A stretch of DNA of 64,000 nucleotides from Bacillus sp. OxB-1 (GTDB taxonomy: Bacteria; Bacillota; Bacilli; Bacillales_A; Planococcaceae). Shown in pieces: positions 1-9,311 of this stretch. Made by a program: the position numbers and the translations under genes. Position 1 is the first letter of the stretch; each line of letters begins with the position of its first letter. The DNA is taken from assembly GCF_000829195.1 (NCBI RefSeq), contig NZ_AP013294.1:1561001-1625000 (forward strand), read 5' to 3'. Below the pieces are notes generated by a model. It did not search any database. It was not told where the DNA came from and was given only the letters and a program-made list of their open reading frames with translations.

Positions 1-104
1 TTGATTGAATATTTAAGATACTATGGCAAATTACTTAAACTTTTTGGAGCGGGCAACTGGAATAATATACTCAGGTGTAAAATTATACATGTGGGGGGAA
101 GGCT

Positions 105-1760
105 ATGAGGATAACAAAATTTTTATTGTTACTTATGATTTTAGCACTAGCTTCCATTCTAGCGGCATGTTCGGATGACTCGGCTGACGCTGAAAAGAAA
201 GAGGATGGGACAAGCAACGAAGAGAATGCGAGTGCGGATAGCAATGCGGAAGGCGAAGGCAGCGGGGAAGGAGGAACTCTGACTTTTGCATTGCCGGGAG
301 ATATCATTGCGCTGGATCCTGCGTTTTCGTACGACTTCGCGACGAATCCAGTCGTGACCCAAATTACGGAAGGGCTGTTGCAGTTCGATGAGAACGGGCA
401 ACTGCAGCCATTGCTGGCGGAGTCGTGGGAAGCGGTTGATCCGACAACATATGTCTATCAGATTCGCGACGACGTCAATTTCTCGGATGGCTCGCCGATG
501 ACTATTGATGACGTCATATTTTCAATGGAACGCACGATGGATCCGGCTACGGCCTCTTACGTTGGCTGGATGTACAGTAATGTGGAATCCATAGAGGCGA
601 CAGGGGATTGGGAAATCACGGTGAAATTGAAGCAGCCGGATATCCTATGGCGCTATGCGGTCGGTACGACAGCTGGCCACATCATCAGCAAAGCGTACTA
701 TGAGGAAAATGAAGCGAACTTCGGAAAGCCGGACGGCGGAGTGATGGGGACCGGTCCTTTCGAGTATGTGGAATGGAAAACGGGATCCGAAATCACTTTG
801 AAGAAGAACGAAAATTATTGGGATAAATCGGCTGGTCCTTACTTGGATAAGATCGTCTACAAAATGCTTCCGGAAGGGAATACGGTCGTCACCGGGTTGA
901 AAACGGGCCAAGTGACTGCGACGATCAACTTGCCGCTTGACCTGATTGAAGTTGTCCAAGCGATGGATAATGTGAATATCGATGCCGTCGACAGCTATAT
1001 GAGCAACTTTGTCGCAATCAACGTCGAGCGGGAGCCGCTCAATGACGTCAACGTCCGGAAAGCGATGAACTATGCGTTGGACAAACAGAAAATCATGGAA
1101 AAGATCGTCAAAGATTCAGGTTCACCTGCAAAAGCGGTTCCAGTCGGGCCGGCTTTGTGGATATTCAACTCGGATTTATGGGAAGAAGCCTATGATGAAC
1201 TTCCAGGTTACGAATATGACATCGAAAAAGCAAAGGAATATTTGGCGAAATCCTCCGTGCCGGATGGATTCAGCGCCACGATCATGACGGAAAGCGACAC
1301 TTTGAAATTGAATACAGCCCTTGCATTGCAGGCGGCGGTCAAACCATTGGGTATCGATCTGGAGATTGAGAAAGTGACGACGGAGGAAGCCAATACTCGC
1401 GCGTTCGGAAACAAAGATTACGATATGATGATGCAGACGTGGGGCGCTGACTTCCCGGATGCTGTTGGTAATTTGCAGCCGGTTTTCCATTCAAGCAACA
1501 GTGTTGACGGCGGTTCCAACTTCTCCAAATACAGCAATAGTGAAGTTGACAAATACTTGGATGAGCAAGTGGCTTTGACGGATGACAAAGAAAGAACGGA
1601 ACTGATGATCAAAGCTGAAAAGATCATCGCTGAAGATACCCCTTGGATCATGATCGACCATCCGAAGCAAATGTTCGTCGCGAACACGGATGTCGAGGGT
1701 TACACGATGAAAGCCATGTGGTATTGGGATTCGTTCTTGAAAGACGTTAAATTTAAATAA
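105..1760 (+). CDS. Peptide/nickel-type ABC transporter substrate-binding lipoprotein (family 5)
   Basis: A family-5 (DppA/OppA-like) extracellular binding protein that would capture oligopeptides or similar solutes for an ABC importer. A lipoprotein signal with lipobox LAAC puts the lipidated Cys at about residue 22, followed by an acidic Ser/Asn/Glu-rich linker and the SBP_bac_5 body (for example the GGTLTFALPGD strand and WGADFPDA near the C-terminus). Its 551 residues fit the family. The ATG follows a GGGGGGAAGG ribosome site. A terminator follows at 1764. The matching permeases and ATPases probably lie at 7444-11269, separated from this gene by comM, a RAYT and a two-component system. 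Substrate is not determinable from sequence. Confidence 0.9.
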   Translation: MRITKFLLLLMILALASILAACSDDSADAEKKEDGTSNEENASADSNAEGEGSGEGGTLTFALPGDIIALDPAFSYDFATNPVVTQITEGLLQFDENGQLQPLLAESWEAVDPTTYVYQIRDDVNFSDGSPMTIDDVIFSMERTMDPATASYVGWMYSNVESIEATGDWEITVKLKQPDILWRYAVGTTAGHIISKAYYEENEANFGKPDGGVMGTGPFEYVEWKTGSEITLKKNENYWDKSAGPYLDKIVYKMLPEGNTVVTGLKTGQVTATINLPLDLIEVVQAMDNVNIDAVDSYMSNFVAINVEREPLNDVNVRKAMNYALDKQKIMEKIVKDSGSPAKAVPVGPALWIFNSDLWEEAYDELPGYEYDIEKAKEYLAKSSVPDGFSATIMTESDTLKLNTALALQAAVKPLGIDLEIEKVTTEEANTRAFGNKDYDMMMQTWGADFPDAVGNLQPVFHSSNSVDGGSNFSKYSNSEVDKYLDEQVALTDDKERTELMIKAEKIIAEDTPWIMIDHPKQMFVANTDVEGYTMKAMWYWDSFLKDVKFK

Positions 1761-1763
1761 GGC

Positions 1764-1795
1764 AAAGGGCGAAGGGTGATACCTTCGTCCTTTTT
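1764..1795 (+). terminator. Rho-independent terminator after the binding-protein gene
   Basis: GGGCGAAGG and CCTTCGTCC arms around a short loop, followed by TTTTT, immediately downstream of the stop codon at 1760. Confidence 0.75.
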
Positions 1796-1797
1796 GC

Positions 1798-1822
1798 GGT
1801 GCCAGGTTCTAACACAATTCAG
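1798..1822 (+). repeat. Left inverted REP-like repeat of the comM-RAYT segment
   Basis: Begins GGTGCCAGGTTCTAA and runs on to CAATTCAG. Its reverse complement recurs at 4197-4222 with one small difference near the middle, so the comM and RAYT genes lie between inverted copies. The GGTGCC core also occurs as a full palindrome at 11270-11282. Confidence 0.75.
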
Positions 1823-2037
1823 AAAACTGGTTACGGTGACTGTATGTAAATCACCTTTCTGCGAAACGGCAAATTTCTATTTTCAGTGGCTAATTTCATT
1901 CAAAATACGAATTTGATCACTTTTCTTAGGTCGGAGCTCCCAATGAAAGGCTTCATTTTCCCATTATCTCGATTTTGAGAAAACTATCCAACGTGTTACC
2001 CTCTTTGTAAGAATAGTAGCAAAAGGGAGGGCTACCG

Positions 2038-3579
2038 ATGGGTCGGGTATTGAGTGTGGGGTTGGAAGGCATGAAGGGGCACATAGTGTATATTGAAGCG
2101 AATGTCCGCGTTGAAAAGGAGGCATGTATCATCGTCGGACTGCCGGATGCTTCGATGAAAGAGTCGAAGGAGCGGATTCTGAGTTGTCTTCATAATTTGG
2201 ATATTGACATGGCAATGAAGAAAATCACCATTCACCTGTCGCCTTCAGATAAGCGGAAAACAGGGACGGGGCATGATTGCGCAATGCTGCTGGCCGTATT
2301 GCGTGAAGTCATGGAAGAGCCGATCCCCATAGATCCTAAAACATGCTTTCTTGCTGCCCTCTCCCTTTCTGGCGACCTTGTTCCTTTCCATGGGTTGATT
2401 CCTGCTATTCAGCAGGCTCTGAGGCTTGGATTTGAACAAATCATCCTTCCGCCGATCGACACCGAGTTCTTGAACAGTCCGGAAGGGGTCGAGCTTGTCC
2501 CTCTTCATTCCGTCGCCGACCTGCTTGCCTATTTGCGGGGACAACAGAAACTTGCCCGTACCAACAAGGATCTGATCCATTTTGGGCCACAACAGTCGGA
2601 AGAGCCATCCTTCCCGTCCGACTTTTCTGCCGTAAGGGGACAGGACGAGGCTAAACGAGTTTTGGAAATTGCTGCAGCGGGCGGCCACCACGTCTTGTTG
2701 AATGGTCCGCCAGGTTGTGGAAAGACGATGCTTGCGGATGCGTTTCACACCATTTTGCCCGACTTGGGCAATGAGGAGATGCTGGAGACATTCGGCATCT
2801 ATCATCTGGCCAAAGAGGAGCGCGGATTTTCTAGAAGACCGCCGTATCGCCATCCGCACCATTCCGCCTCAGCCGTTTCCTTGATCGGGGGCGGGACGTT
2901 TCCACGGCCGGGAGAAATTTCCCTGGCGCATAACGGTGTTCTATTCTTGGATGAGCTTGGGGAATTTTCAAGAAAGGCGCTGGATATGCTTCGGCAACCG
3001 ATGGAATCGGGCGAGGTGACGATCAACCGGGTGCGTCAGTCGGTCACCTATCCGTCCTCTTTCGTATTAATTGCAGCAACCAACCCTTGTCCCTGCGGTT
3101 ATCATGGATCAAATGAGCGATATTGCACATGTACACCCCGTCAAATCCAAACATATCAATTGAAAGCTTCGGGTCCTTTATTAAACCGGATCGACTTCAG
3201 TTTGACATTAAAAAATGCCGGTTTCGCAGTGGATACAAGCCAGGAATCGTCGAGTGCAATCAGAAATAGAGTGGCTGCAGCAAGATGCCTTCAAAGAAAA
3301 AGATACGGAACTGGAAGTTTAAACGGCAATGTACGTGCTCATCTGCTGTTGGAAACTTGTCTATTGACAAAAGAGCAGGAACTTCTTTTCCAGTCGGTTT
3401 GCTATGAGGAAAAATGGAGTAACCGGACAATGGTGAAGCTGATACGCGTGGCAAGGACCATTTCGGACCTTCAAGGGGAGCGGCGGATCACAATGGAGGC
3501 GATGGAAGAGACCATCCAATGGAAAAGGCGGTCTTCTGTTTTCCAGAAAGATATGAACGGAGTCGGGCAAAATGGCTAG
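2038..3579 (+). CDS. comM: ComM/YifB-family Mg-chelatase-like AAA+ ATPase
   Basis: A ComM-like (YifB family) AAA+ protein. In characterised relatives ComM is a hexameric helicase that drives branch migration during integration of transforming DNA. The N-terminal ChlI-like domain spans about residues 20-145. The Walker A GPPGCGKT lies at about 223-230, Walker B VLFLDELGE at about 301-309, and a Cys-rich insert CPCGYHG near 351 is typical of the family, followed by the C-terminal Mg_chelatase_C domain. The 513 residues match family length. The ATG has an AGGGAGGG site just upstream. Its last 8 bases overlap the RAYT gene, so the two are probably co-transcribed. The pair sits between inverted REP-like repeats. 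Confidence 0.9.
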   Translation: MGRVLSVGLEGMKGHIVYIEANVRVEKEACIIVGLPDASMKESKERILSCLHNLDIDMAMKKITIHLSPSDKRKTGTGHDCAMLLAVLREVMEEPIPIDPKTCFLAALSLSGDLVPFHGLIPAIQQALRLGFEQIILPPIDTEFLNSPEGVELVPLHSVADLLAYLRGQQKLARTNKDLIHFGPQQSEEPSFPSDFSAVRGQDEAKRVLEIAAAGGHHVLLNGPPGCGKTMLADAFHTILPDLGNEEMLETFGIYHLAKEERGFSRRPPYRHPHHSASAVSLIGGGTFPRPGEISLAHNGVLFLDELGEFSRKALDMLRQPMESGEVTINRVRQSVTYPSSFVLIAATNPCPCGYHGSNERYCTCTPRQIQTYQLKASGPLLNRIDFSLTLKNAGFAVDTSQESSSAIRNRVAAARCLQRKRYGTGSLNGNVRAHLLLETCLLTKEQELLFQSVCYEEKWSNRTMVKLIRVARTISDLQGERRITMEAMEETIQWKRRSSVFQKDMNGVGQNG

Positions 3580-4132
3580 GAAGCCAAGGGGATGGCATCC
3601 GAAAGGGTTTTATCATATTATCGTTCGTGGGAATAATCGGCAAAACATCTTCCGGGATAAAAACGATGTGGATGAATATTTCCGCGTACTCAGTTTTGTG
3701 TATGGCAAATTTCCGTTTGAACTATATGCTTACTGCGTCATGACGAACCATGTCCATTTGCTACTCCGATCCCCACATTTCCATCTCGGCAAATTGATGG
3801 CTCCGCTGAATCGGCGGTATAGTGACTATTACAGAAAACGGCACGGCTATGTTGGGCAGATATTTCAAAATCGCTACTATTCCAAGGAAGTAACGGGTAC
3901 TACCGGCCTGTTGCACGTTAGCTCCTACATCCACCGCAATCCGATCGAGACTAAACAGCCGATGGTCGAATCGATGGAACACTATCCCCATTCCTCATAT
4001 CGTTACTATTTCTACGGCGAAGACAGTCCCTATCCCTTCCTCCAGCTACAACTACTGCCAAGCCTTCTCCCGCGGGGCTGGGCACAGACGTCAGAGGAAT
4101 ATGCGAGGTATTGCAGGGAAAAAGAAGAATAG
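3572..4132 (+). CDS. REP-associated tyrosine transposase (RAYT, Y1_Tnp family), copy 1
   Basis: A single-domain Y1_Tnp protein of 186 residues, related to IS200/IS605 TnpA. RAYT enzymes cut and join single-stranded DNA at REP hairpins and are normally domesticated single-copy genes. The HUH motif is seen as NHVHLL (His60, His62), with candidate catalytic tyrosines in RRYSDYY (about 83-87) and the family signature YIHRNPIE further on. The start overlaps the end of comM by 8 bases, so translation is probably coupled. It is flanked by inverted GGTGCC-type repeats at 1798 and 4197 that may be its substrates. It is a paralogue of the protein at 18905-19486, with alignable motifs but clear divergence. 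Confidence 0.88.
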   Translation: MARKPRGWHPKGFYHIIVRGNNRQNIFRDKNDVDEYFRVLSFVYGKFPFELYAYCVMTNHVHLLLRSPHFHLGKLMAPLNRRYSDYYRKRHGYVGQIFQNRYYSKEVTGTTGLLHVSSYIHRNPIETKQPMVESMEHYPHSSYRYYFYGEDSPYPFLQLQLLPSLLPRGWAQTSEEYARYCREKEE

Positions 4133-4138
4133 TACATC

Positions 4139-4178
4139 AAAAACTCCGTGAATCCCATGGGGTTTTTTCGCGTGTAGA
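4139..4178 (+). terminator. Likely terminator after the RAYT gene
   Basis: AACTCC pairs with GGGGTT (one G-T pair) around an 11-base loop and is followed by TTTT. The stem is short, so strength is uncertain. Confidence 0.5.
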
Positions 4179-4196
4179 TGTATCAGTCGGAATTGT

Positions 4197-4222
4197 CTGA
4201 ATTGTTTTTAGAACCTGGCACC
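4197..4222 (-). repeat. Right inverted REP-like repeat of the comM-RAYT segment
   Basis: CTGAATTG followed by TTTTTAGAACCTGGCACC. It is the reverse complement of 1798-1822 apart from a difference in the TG/TTT stretch. It closes the segment containing comM and the RAYT gene. Confidence 0.75.
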
Positions 4223-4309
4223 TACAAAGCCCGAAGTCCTATAGTAATATATCCTCACACCAGTTATAATAATTACAACATTCAGAAAAGTAAAAGAGGA
4301 TGATGTGCA

Positions 4310-5104
4310 ATGATCTTGTCGCAACCATTGTTCACCTTTCTCATTGTGCTTGGGATTGTCGGGGGAATCGGCAGTTTATCGACGCTTGTTTCGTTATTGA
4401 TTGTCGAAAAAGAGAATGACTATTTGAAGATGGAGAAAAGGAAAAACGATCTGGAATATCTATTGAAGGATGCCCAGATCAGCAATCTCACCTCGCAAAT
4501 TCATCCCCACTTCCTCTTCAACTCGTTGAATACGATCACCTCTCTGATCCGACTGGACAAGAATGAAGACGCAGTCAGTTCGATCCAAGCGATTTCCACT
4601 CTGCTCCGCTATACGCTGCGGGACTCCCAGCAGCTCGTTAGCGTGGAGGAAGAGCTGAACAGTGTCCAAATGTATTTGCAGATTCAGAAAATGCGGTTCG
4701 GGAAGCGTTTGGAATGGGAAATCGAGTGTCCAGAAGATTGCGCTGCCGTCAAAATTCCGATGCTTTCCATCCAGCCATTGGTGGAAAATGCCTGCAAGCA
4801 TGGTATCGAACCGAATGTCCGTGGCGGGTTCATCAAAATCACTATTGAGAAGGGGGAGGGTTTTACAATCCGCATCCATGACAACGGGGTAGGCATTTCT
4901 CAACAGATCATCGGCCAGTTCAACAACTGGAAACGGGATCGAATCAAATCTGACATCCTCGGAATTGGCATTGTGAACACATACGAACGCATCCAACATT
5001 TCTATGGCGAGAAAAGTGATTTGACGATCAAGAATATGCCGAATGGCACAGTCTGTTCCATCAGTATAAGGGGGGAAGGACTCTATGAGGATCTTGCTAG
5101 TTGA
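4310..5104 (+). CDS. LytS/YesM-type sensor histidine kinase
   Basis: A small membrane-tethered histidine kinase of the His_kinase (PF06580) type. One or two hydrophobic helices fill residues 5-33, a charged helix follows to about 60, and the phosphoacceptor motif is HPHFLFNSLN, with His67 the expected site. The HATPase N-box QPLVENACKHG lies at about 155-165 and the G-boxes DNGVGI and GIGIV follow. No large sensor domain is visible, so it may sense through its membrane segment or a partner such as the membrane protein at 6147. It overlaps the response regulator gene by 20 bases. The start has an AGAGGATG site upstream. Confidence 0.9.
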   Translation: MILSQPLFTFLIVLGIVGGIGSLSTLVSLLIVEKENDYLKMEKRKNDLEYLLKDAQISNLTSQIHPHFLFNSLNTITSLIRLDKNEDAVSSIQAISTLLRYTLRDSQQLVSVEEELNSVQMYLQIQKMRFGKRLEWEIECPEDCAAVKIPMLSIQPLVENACKHGIEPNVRGGFIKITIEKGEGFTIRIHDNGVGISQQIIGQFNNWKRDRIKSDILGIGIVNTYERIQHFYGEKSDLTIKNMPNGTVCSISIRGEGLYEDLAS

Positions 5105-6140
5105 TGACGAACCATTGGAATTACAGACTTTGGAGAAAATGATCACAGACATCGGCGACTACGAAATCCACAAAGCCGAAAACGGATTAGAGGCGATCGA
5201 CCAGCTTCAGTCCAATAAAATGGACATCGTTCTTCTGGATATTAAAATGCCTGGCATGAACGGACTGGAAGTTCTGAATGAAATCCACCGGCATTGGCCC
5301 GATACGGTTGTTTCCATCATCTCGGCCTTCGATGATTTCAATTATGCACAAATAGCAATGGAGCATGGAGCGGTCGGCTATTTACTGAAACCGTTCACGG
5401 AAGGGCAATTTAAGAAGCTTTTTGGCAAAATGGAAGGACTTTTTGCTGAACGTAATGAAAAGCGGGCATTTATCATTCAATCTATCATTGAACGCAGCCT
5501 TTTTTCGGAAAGCCATTTGTCCGATGAAGAAGCGATGGACAACTTAAGTTTCCTGCCGGAGGCCATGTTCGTCATCCAAAATAATAATTGCAATTGGATA
5601 AATCAAATCGCTCAGACCCAAAAGGATATCAAGCTGCTCAAATCCCCTCAGGACATTAACGAATTTACGTTATTGCTGACATTGAAAAGCCATTCATCCT
5701 ACATTACCGATCAGATCTTACTGCATAACTTAAACTACCCGGATCAAATCTTATATGGCTATGGGGAGAGCAAGTCAATGAAAACCGCCTATGCACAAGC
5801 GGTCCAGGACTATCATGAAAGGAATCGCTCCACCTTTCACCTGTTCCTGCATTACATCAGAGAAAATTATGATAAGAATATCAGCTTGACCGACGCGGCG
5901 AAGACTGTTCATGTAAGCTCCTCCCATCTAAACAGATTGCTGAAAAAGGAATATGGGAAGACCTTTACCGAGATCTTACTGGATATCCGAATTGAACGAG
6001 CGAAAGAGCTTCTTCTGAAAAATTACAATGTGGAAGTCGTTTCGGATATGGTCGGATTTAATAGCGCAGCTTATTTCGCGGTCTGTTTCAAGAAGTTCAC
6101 GGGTGTATCCCCGAGCAAATATCGCAGTGAAGTGAGCTGA
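5085..6140 (+). CDS. YesN-type response regulator with AraC DNA-binding domain
   Basis: A two-component response regulator. The receiver domain (residues 1-120) shows the acidic pair in VDDEP, phosphoacceptor Asp52 in LLDIKMPG and the conserved Lys102 in LLKPF. The C-terminal 100 residues form an AraC-type double helix-turn-helix (SLTDAAKTVHVSSSHLNRLLKKEYG, split here only for reading as two helices, then VGFNSAAYFAVCFKKFTG). The gene starts within the kinase gene behind AAGGGGGGAAGG, so the pair is translationally linked. Regulators of this kind next to peptide or sugar importers usually control them. The likely targets are the importer genes at 105 and 7444 (inference). Confidence 0.9.
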   Translation: MRILLVDDEPLELQTLEKMITDIGDYEIHKAENGLEAIDQLQSNKMDIVLLDIKMPGMNGLEVLNEIHRHWPDTVVSIISAFDDFNYAQIAMEHGAVGYLLKPFTEGQFKKLFGKMEGLFAERNEKRAFIIQSIIERSLFSESHLSDEEAMDNLSFLPEAMFVIQNNNCNWINQIAQTQKDIKLLKSPQDINEFTLLLTLKSHSSYITDQILLHNLNYPDQILYGYGESKSMKTAYAQAVQDYHERNRSTFHLFLHYIRENYDKNISLTDAAKTVHVSSSHLNRLLKKEYGKTFTEILLDIRIERAKELLLKNYNVEVVSDMVGFNSAAYFAVCFKKFTGVSPSKYRSEVS

Positions 6141-6146
6141 GCCGGA

Positions 6147-7292
6147 ATGGCTTCCAATATCATTTATCTGCTACTTCCTTTAATGACGCCTCTTGCTTTT
6201 TTCCTTGCTGCGCAGATTACGTACGATCATGGGGTCCTGGGGCTGTTGGGTTACTCCAGCATGTGGGCATTGTCATTCATCGTCTTTTATTTTACACAGA
6301 ACCGGAAACCCGTCGCAATACAGGACCCTATCTTAAGAAGTGCAATTAAGGGAGTTTACATTATTGAAGTCATCTTTTGCATTTTCCTCGTCTTGAAGAT
6401 CATTTTAACGGAAACAGACTTTATCTATATGACGCTCATCCATATCGTCTTGATGGCGACCGTGCCGCTATTCGTCTTTTATCTATATAAATTCAATCCG
6501 AAGTTGGTCGCCGTCGCAACGGTTCTGCTCGGCATCGCTATTTCGTTTTTGATTCCGACTCTTGTGTATTTGAAAGTCAGTATTCCTACGGTCTATTCGG
6601 GAATCCATTTCCTTTATACGGAGTTATTGAGATTTGATCGACCTGCTACTTGGCTGCTCGTAGCTAGTCTCGGAGTATTATTGGTAGCTCGCCAGTATCT
6701 ATATAGGATGGTGGATATCCATCATAAAGAACAAGCGCGATTTGTCCCCTACCTGATTGCGGCTATCATTTCCTCCATTGTCATGATTTCGTTCGGAGCG
6801 ATTTCATTTCTCGGTCGGGCGCAGGCGGTTTTGCCGGATCTCAGCGACCGGGTGAGCATTCAGGTGATCAATCGCTTCGGCGGGCAGTTTGCGCAGATCC
6901 TTTTCATGTCGATCACCATTTTTATGATCTTCTTTATTTTCATCAAGTTATGGGAGTCCTTGAAGGGTAAATCCAACAAGTATAATCCATGGCTGATTGG
7001 AATCTGCATACTGATTCCGGGACTGGTTGTGCCCTATGCGAACATCACTTTACTGGATGCTTTTCTTTATTTCGGACTGTTCTGGTCCCCTCTATGCGGG
7101 TTGATCGCCGTGCCGGTTTCCTCTATCTATCAAACGAGAATCAGTTTCATTTTCGGTCTCTGTATCGGCTTGTTGGTTGGACTGGTTTTTACGATTCCGC
7201 TGGGCATACTCGGAGGGGCCTGCAGTTCCTTCCTATTAGCCGCTGTCCTCGTCCTATTCGGTCCAGTCGAACAGAAGAACTTTCAATTGTAA
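6147..7292 (+). CDS. Polytopic membrane protein of unknown function
   Basis: A 381-residue protein made almost entirely of hydrophobic helices; I count about ten to eleven possible membrane segments. No catalytic motif or recognised family signature is visible. It starts 6 bases after the response-regulator stop with only a weak GAG-type ribosome site, so translation probably depends on coupling. It is followed by a terminator at 7289. Its position between the two-component system and the importer suggests it is a membrane partner of the kinase or an accessory of uptake, but this is only context. Confidence 0.6.
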   Translation: MASNIIYLLLPLMTPLAFFLAAQITYDHGVLGLLGYSSMWALSFIVFYFTQNRKPVAIQDPILRSAIKGVYIIEVIFCIFLVLKIILTETDFIYMTLIHIVLMATVPLFVFYLYKFNPKLVAVATVLLGIAISFLIPTLVYLKVSIPTVYSGIHFLYTELLRFDRPATWLLVASLGVLLVARQYLYRMVDIHHKEQARFVPYLIAAIISSIVMISFGAISFLGRAQAVLPDLSDRVSIQVINRFGGQFAQILFMSITIFMIFFIFIKLWESLKGKSNKYNPWLIGICILIPGLVVPYANITLLDAFLYFGLFWSPLCGLIAVPVSSIYQTRISFIFGLCIGLLVGLVFTIPLGILGGACSSFLLAAVLVLFGPVEQKNFQL

Positions 7293-7315
7293 GGGTACCC
7301 GCCCTTACTTTTTTT
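7289..7315 (+). terminator. Terminator between the regulator operon and dppB
   Basis: GTAAGGG/CCCTTAC stem with a 6-base loop followed by seven T residues. It begins at the stop codon of the membrane protein gene, separating regulators from the importer operon. Confidence 0.8.
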
Positions 7316-7443
7316 ATTTTATATCGAAATGAATCATATATTGAAGATAAATTGGTCAAATATTTAAAAAGTTTGTTCGTCAGAAAAGTAAAATGGATAG
7401 TAAGAGTGATTACATTGACATTTCTTATGGGGGGTGTGCCGAT

Positions 7444-8379
7444 ATGGTTTCTTACATTCTAAGAAGATTGCTGTTGCTTATCCCGATATTATTCCTCGCC
7501 TCCGTCCTCGTATTCGGGATGTCCCACTTGAGTAAGACGGATCCTGCATTGGTAATGGTGGGCGGAAAGCAGACTTCGCCGGAAGTGCTGGAGAACATTC
7601 GGGTGAAATATCATCTGAATGAACCTGTCTGGAAGCAGTATCTGATTTGGGCAGGCAACGCCGTCAAAGGGGACCTCGGTGAGAGCTTCAAGATGAAGCA
7701 GTCCGTCAGCGGAATGATTGCGGAGCGGTTGCCGTTGACGATTCAATTGGTTGTCATGAGTACGATTATTACGATATTGCTGGCAATCCCGCTCGGTATC
7801 ATTGCAGCTGTGAAAAAGAATACATGGGTCGATTATTTGGCCTCGCTCATTTCTCTGGTGGGCGTTTCATCCCCAGTGTTCTTCACCGGGGTGCTTGCTG
7901 TCATGTTATTTTCATACAAGTTGGATCTTCTACCCGCCTTCGGGACAGGCGATAACTTCATGGAAAACTTCAAATATCTGTTGCTCCCGTCCTTGGCGTT
8001 GGGCATCAATATGCTGGCGCTGAGCTCCCGTATCACCCGAAGCGAAATGATCGAGGCGTTGGGGACCAATTATATTGAAACGGCGGTCGCCAAAGGGATT
8101 CCGAAAAGGGTCATTGTGTTGAAGCATGCTTTCAAGAACGCCCTCATCCCCTTATTGACTGTGACCGGGCTGCAGCTTGGCTTCCTCATTGTCGGAACGG
8201 TCCTTGTCGAGTATACATTCGGCTTGGGCGGGATTGGAAGTCTGATTGTGCACGCGGTGCAGTCGAGCGATTATCCTCTCGTGCAGGGGACGACTATTTT
8301 TCTCGTCGTTTTTTTCCTCTTGATGAACTTGGTTGTCGATGTCCTGTATGCGGTCATTGACCCGAGGATACGTTATTAA
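7444..8379 (+). CDS. Peptide ABC transporter permease, DppB type (system 1)
   Basis: An inner-membrane permease of the DppB/OppB family (311 residues). It opens with the standard MVSYILRRLLLLIP helix, contains the BPD_transp_1 fold and ends in the family-typical VLYAVIDPRIRY. The cytoplasmic EAA-type loop is seen around EALGTNYIETAVAKGI. I choose the ATG at 7444 rather than an upstream in-frame ATG at 7393, because a GGGGGGTG ribosome site lies just before 7444 and the conserved family N-terminus starts there. It is first in the operon dppB-dppC-dppD-dppF-BPL_N-formamidase. Confidence 0.92.
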   Translation: MVSYILRRLLLLIPILFLASVLVFGMSHLSKTDPALVMVGGKQTSPEVLENIRVKYHLNEPVWKQYLIWAGNAVKGDLGESFKMKQSVSGMIAERLPLTIQLVVMSTIITILLAIPLGIIAAVKKNTWVDYLASLISLVGVSSPVFFTGVLAVMLFSYKLDLLPAFGTGDNFMENFKYLLLPSLALGINMLALSSRITRSEMIEALGTNYIETAVAKGIPKRVIVLKHAFKNALIPLLTVTGLQLGFLIVGTVLVEYTFGLGGIGSLIVHAVQSSDYPLVQGTTIFLVVFFLLMNLVVDVLYAVIDPRIRY

Positions 8380-8401
8380 CTTGGTGGAGGTGTGAGTCAG
8401 C

Positions 8402-9286
8402 ATGAGCCAAACCGGTGTAGTGGGAAGGAAACCGATGATCCGGACGAGAAGAAAGGGTCTTTTGCAATCATCATTCTTTAAAAATTATCTTGCGGTTGCA
8501 GCGGGAATTGTCATTTTGCTCATCGTCCTGGCCGCTATCTTCGCGCCGGCGATTGCGCCGTATGATCCGAATGAACAGGACTTGTTGATGTCCCTCGAGC
8601 CGGCGTCCAAAGAGCATTTCTTCGGTACGGACCAACAAGGGCGGGACATCTTCAGCAGAATTTTATATGGAGCAAGGACAACGCTGTTAGGAGCGCTTGG
8701 AGTGGTTGGGATCGCCACGCTGATCGGTGTGCCGTTGGGTTTGATCGCCGGCTATTATGGAGGCCGGATCGACAGCCTCATCACTCGGACGTTTGACGTC
8801 ATTCTTGCGTTCCCGGCTTTATTGCTCGCCTTTATCATTGTCGCGGTTTTTGGGAAAGGTCTGGAGAATGCTGTCATTGCCCTCGGAATCGTGTACATAC
8901 CGATGATAGCGCGGTTGGTGCGGTCTGTCACATTGGTCGAGAGGGAGCAGACCTACGTGGAGGCGGCCCGGAATCTTGGGTTTTCCAATAGTCGGATCAT
9001 GTTCCGGCATATATTGCCGAACTGTATTTCTCCGATTGTCGTGCAGGCGACCATTGACTTGGCCTATGCCATTTTGGACCTTGCTGCGTTGAGCTTCCTC
9101 GGGTTGGGCGTCCAGCCGCCGACTGCCGACTGGGGTGCCATGCTGGAAGAAGGGCGCGAGTATTTATTGATTTCATCCAATACAGCGATTTTTTCAGGTT
9201 TCGCCATCATGATCACCGTCATATCGTTCAACCTGTTTGGCGACGGTCTACAGCAGCATTTTGATCCGAAACAGCGGAAAGTGTAA
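8402..9286 (+). CDS. Peptide ABC transporter permease, DppC type (system 1)
   Basis: The second permease subunit (294 residues). It has a cytoplasmic N-terminal stretch of about 30 residues, an OppC_N-type first helix, the characteristic FGTDQQGRDIFSRILYGAR segment and the EAA loop VEAARNLGFSNSRI. It would form a heterodimer with the DppB-type subunit. The ATG follows a GGTGGAGGTG ribosome site, 22 bases after the dppB stop. Confidence 0.92.
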   Translation: MSQTGVVGRKPMIRTRRKGLLQSSFFKNYLAVAAGIVILLIVLAAIFAPAIAPYDPNEQDLLMSLEPASKEHFFGTDQQGRDIFSRILYGARTTLLGALGVVGIATLIGVPLGLIAGYYGGRIDSLITRTFDVILAFPALLLAFIIVAVFGKGLENAVIALGIVYIPMIARLVRSVTLVEREQTYVEAARNLGFSNSRIMFRHILPNCISPIVVQATIDLAYAILDLAALSFLGLGVQPPTADWGAMLEEGREYLLISSNTAIFSGFAIMITVISFNLFGDGLQQHFDPKQRKV

Positions 9287-9311
9287 AGGACCTGATGATA
9301 GGGGGATAGCG

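Noticed and set aside
159..401. Minus-strand frames inside the binding-protein gene and similar antisense frames throughout
   Set aside because: They overlap clear genes in the other strand and show no family features or ribosome sites.
1798..4222. A composite IS200/IS605 transposon carrying comM
   Set aside because: IS200/IS605 ends are subterminal hairpins without terminal inverted repeats, and the gene is RAYT-like and single-domain. Inverted REP repeats are reported, but mobility as a unit is not claimed.
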